This document shows, piece after piece, positions 5,315 through 6,941 of a stretch of DNA of 6,941 bases. A program made the translations under genes and the position numbers. The DNA is from Lonsdalea quercina subsp. quercina (lineage in GTDB: Bacteria > Pseudomonadota > Gammaproteobacteria > Enterobacterales > Enterobacteriaceae): the NCBI RefSeq assembly GCF_000688655.1, contig NZ_JIBO01000008.1:101183-108123 (forward strand), read 5' to 3'. The notes beneath the pieces were generated by a model. That model was given only the letters and a program-made list of their open reading frames with translations, did no database searches and was not told where the DNA came from. Numbering within the stretch: the first letter of the stretch is position 1; the number at the start of each line of letters is the position of its first letter.

Positions 5315-6933
5315 ATCAACCTGTACTCGACATTCGCAACCTGCGTATTGAAACCGAGGAAGAGGGACGCGCGCTGGTGCAGGACATTTCGCTCACCCTG
5401 CAACGGGGCGAAGTGCTTGGCCTGATCGGCGAGTCCGGCGCGGGCAAGTCCACCATCGGGCTGGCCGCAATGGGCTATACCCGTCCGGGCTGCCGCATCG
5501 GCGCAGGCGAAGTCCGCATCGACGACCAAGACATCGTACCGCTCTCCAACGCGCAGAAGCAGGCGATCCGCGGCCGACGCGTCGCCTACGTGGCGCAGAG
5601 CGCCGCCGCCGCGTTCAACCCGGCGCTGACCATCGGCAAACAGGTCTGCGAAGGCCCGTTGCGCCACGGTCTGATGAGCCGCAGCGAGGCGAACGCGTGG
5701 GCTACAACGCTGTTTACCGCGCTGGATCTGCCCGACCCGGAAAACATCGGCAAACGCTATCCGCATCAGCTTTCCGGCGGACAGCTGCAACGCGCGATGG
5801 CGGCGATGGCGATGTCCTGCAAACCTGACCTGCTGATCATGGACGAACCCACTACCGCACTGGACGTCACCACGCAGATCGAAGTGCTGGTGATGCTGCG
5901 TAAGCTGGTGCGGGAGTTCAACACCGCCGCGCTGTACATCACGCACGATCTGGCCGTCGTGTCTCAGATTGCCGACCGCATTCTGGTGCTGCGTCAGGGA
6001 CGCGCCGTCGAATGCGGCGCCACCGACATCATTTTGCAGACACCGCAGGAAACCTATACGCAGCAGCTGGTTTCCGAGCGGACGCACGCGCTGACGCCGG
6101 GCGAAGACACGCCGTCCGACGCCTCGGCGCTATTGACGCTGGATCGCCTGAGCACCGGCTACAGTGGCAAACGGGTGGTGCACGAGGTGTCGCTGACGCT
6201 GCCCAAAGGGCAAACGCTGGCCGTCATCGGCGAATCCGGCAGCGGTAAGAGCACGCTGGCGCGGGCGCTGTGCGGTTTGTTGAACGATACCGAAGGCGAC
6301 GCGATCTTTGACGGCGTCAAACTGTCGCACCGCTATCAGCAACGCGACAAAGAGACGCTGCGCCGCATTCAGATGATCTACCAGTTGCCGGACGTCGCGC
6401 TGAATCCGCGGCAGACGATTCGGGAAGCGATCGGCCGCCCTGTCGCCTTTTATTTCGGTTACAACCGCCAGCAGGTGCGCGCCCGCGTCGAGGAACTGCT
6501 CCAACTGACCGAGTTGCCGACCTCGCTGGCCGACCGCTACCCCGGCGAGCTTTCCGGCGGGCAGAAGCAGCGCGTCTGCATCGCGCGGGCGCTGGCCGCC
6601 AATCCGGACCTGATCATCTGCGACGAAGCGACGTCCGCGCTTGACCCGCTGGTCGCCGAAGGCGTGCTGAATCTGCTCAAGCGGCTGCAAGAACAGTTGG
6701 GACTTTCCTACCTGTTCATCACGCACGATCTCGGCACGGTCAAACGCGTCGCTCAGCAGGTCGCGGTCATGTATCAGGGCAATATCGTCGCGCAAGGCCC
6801 GACGGGGAAAGTCTTTAGCGCCCCGATGCACCCTTACACCGAAAAACTGCTGACCTCCGTCCCTGAAATGCGCAGCTCCTGGCTCGACGAAGTTCTGGAG
6901 ACTCGCAGCAATGAAATTTCGACAGGAATATGA
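5311..6933 (+). CDS. Fused double ATP-binding protein of the peptide-type ABC importer (DppD-DppF fusion)
   Basis: Cytoplasmic ATPase that powers the importer. At 540 residues it holds two nucleotide-binding domains, as in E. coli YejF or GsiA, so no separate second ATPase gene is needed. Domain 1: Walker A GESGAGKST (40-48), Q-loop Gln96, signature LSGGQ (154-158), Walker B LLIMDEP with Glu179, switch His212. Domain 2: Walker A GESGSGKST (307-315), Q-loop Gln358, LSGGQ (414-418), Walker B LIICDEA with Glu439, His472. All catalytic residues are present, so both sites should be active. Domain 2 ends with the family's HPYTEKLL...P block (507-518). After domain 1 the equivalent is altered to PQETYTQQL (245-253). 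In domain 2 the usual DEP is DEA. The gene overlaps the permease stop by four bases (ATGA). Its stop overlaps the next gene's likely start. Confidence 0.95.
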   Translation: MNQPVLDIRNLRIETEEEGRALVQDISLTLQRGEVLGLIGESGAGKSTIGLAAMGYTRPGCRIGAGEVRIDDQDIVPLSNAQKQAIRGRRVAYVAQSAAAAFNPALTIGKQVCEGPLRHGLMSRSEANAWATTLFTALDLPDPENIGKRYPHQLSGGQLQRAMAAMAMSCKPDLLIMDEPTTALDVTTQIEVLVMLRKLVREFNTAALYITHDLAVVSQIADRILVLRQGRAVECGATDIILQTPQETYTQQLVSERTHALTPGEDTPSDASALLTLDRLSTGYSGKRVVHEVSLTLPKGQTLAVIGESGSGKSTLARALCGLLNDTEGDAIFDGVKLSHRYQQRDKETLRRIQMIYQLPDVALNPRQTIREAIGRPVAFYFGYNRQQVRARVEELLQLTELPTSLADRYPGELSGGQKQRVCIARALAANPDLIICDEATSALDPLVAEGVLNLLKRLQEQLGLSYLFITHDLGTVKRVAQQVAVMYQGNIVAQGPTGKVFSAPMHPYTEKLLTSVPEMRSSWLDEVLETRSNEISTGI

Positions 6934-6941
6934 TGAAAGAA
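6933..6941 (+). CDS. Start of the next operon gene (cut by right edge)
   Basis: Only the first codons (M-K-E) are visible, so the function is unknown. The ATG at 6933 shares one base with the TGA of the ATPase gene and has AGGA (6924-6927) five bases upstream, the same tight spacing as inside the operon. Alternatives are ATG at 6930 (same frame, ATGA overlap, but the AGGA would be too close) and ATG at 6911 in another frame (MKFRQEYDER..., GGAG ten bases upstream). The frame cannot be settled from this window. Confidence 0.4.

Noticed and set aside
5215..6087. 290-codon minus-strand ORF opposite the ATPase
   Set aside because: Shadow frame; the sense strand carries intact Walker A, signature, Walker B and H-loop motifs.

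Overview
The window looks like chromosomal DNA of a gamma-proteobacterium, most likely Enterobacterales. A plant-associated lineage near Dickeya, Brenneria or Pectobacterium is my best guess, from general protein resemblance only; the genus is not proven. Genes are GC-rich, with strong G/C preference at third codon positions. The one long gene-free stretch is clearly richer in A and T.

Positions 1-710 (minus strand) hold the N-terminal 236 codons of a copper-exporting P1B-type ATPase (CopA/ActP type). It has two CxxC heavy-metal-binding domains and runs off the left edge. About 150 bp upstream of its start lies a perfect 7+3+7 palindrome, ATACCCC-ATA-GGGGTAT. It resembles a CsoR/RcnR-family operator more than the CueR box expected for an enterobacterial copA.

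Positions 711-1939 are a 1.2 kb gene-poor region. I see no convincing gene, RNA gene or strong terminator there. It holds the copA control region, a pair of imperfect direct repeats, three copies of TGACGACAA, two very small ORFs with Shine-Dalgarno-like sequences (both doubtful), and promoter and palindrome candidates just before the operon.

Positions 1940-6933 (plus strand) are a compact operon for a peptide-type (Dpp/Opp, family 5) ABC importer: a Tat-exported substrate-binding protein, two inner-membrane permeases, and one ATPase polypeptide carrying two nucleotide-binding domains. The junctions are TAATG, a 7-bp gap, and ATGA, so translation is probably coupled and subunits made in balanced amounts. 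The binding protein would capture a ligand in the periplasm, the permease pair would form the channel, and the fused ATPase would power it. The substrate cannot be read from sequence. A further gene starts at the right edge (best start 6933), overlapping the ATPase stop, so the operon probably continues and that gene could hint at the cargo.

I found no mobile element, CRISPR array, tRNA or rRNA, and no clear undescribed system. The items most worth a second look are the CsoR-like operator before copA, the long AT-rich intergenic region, and the Tat-dependent transporter of unknown substrate.
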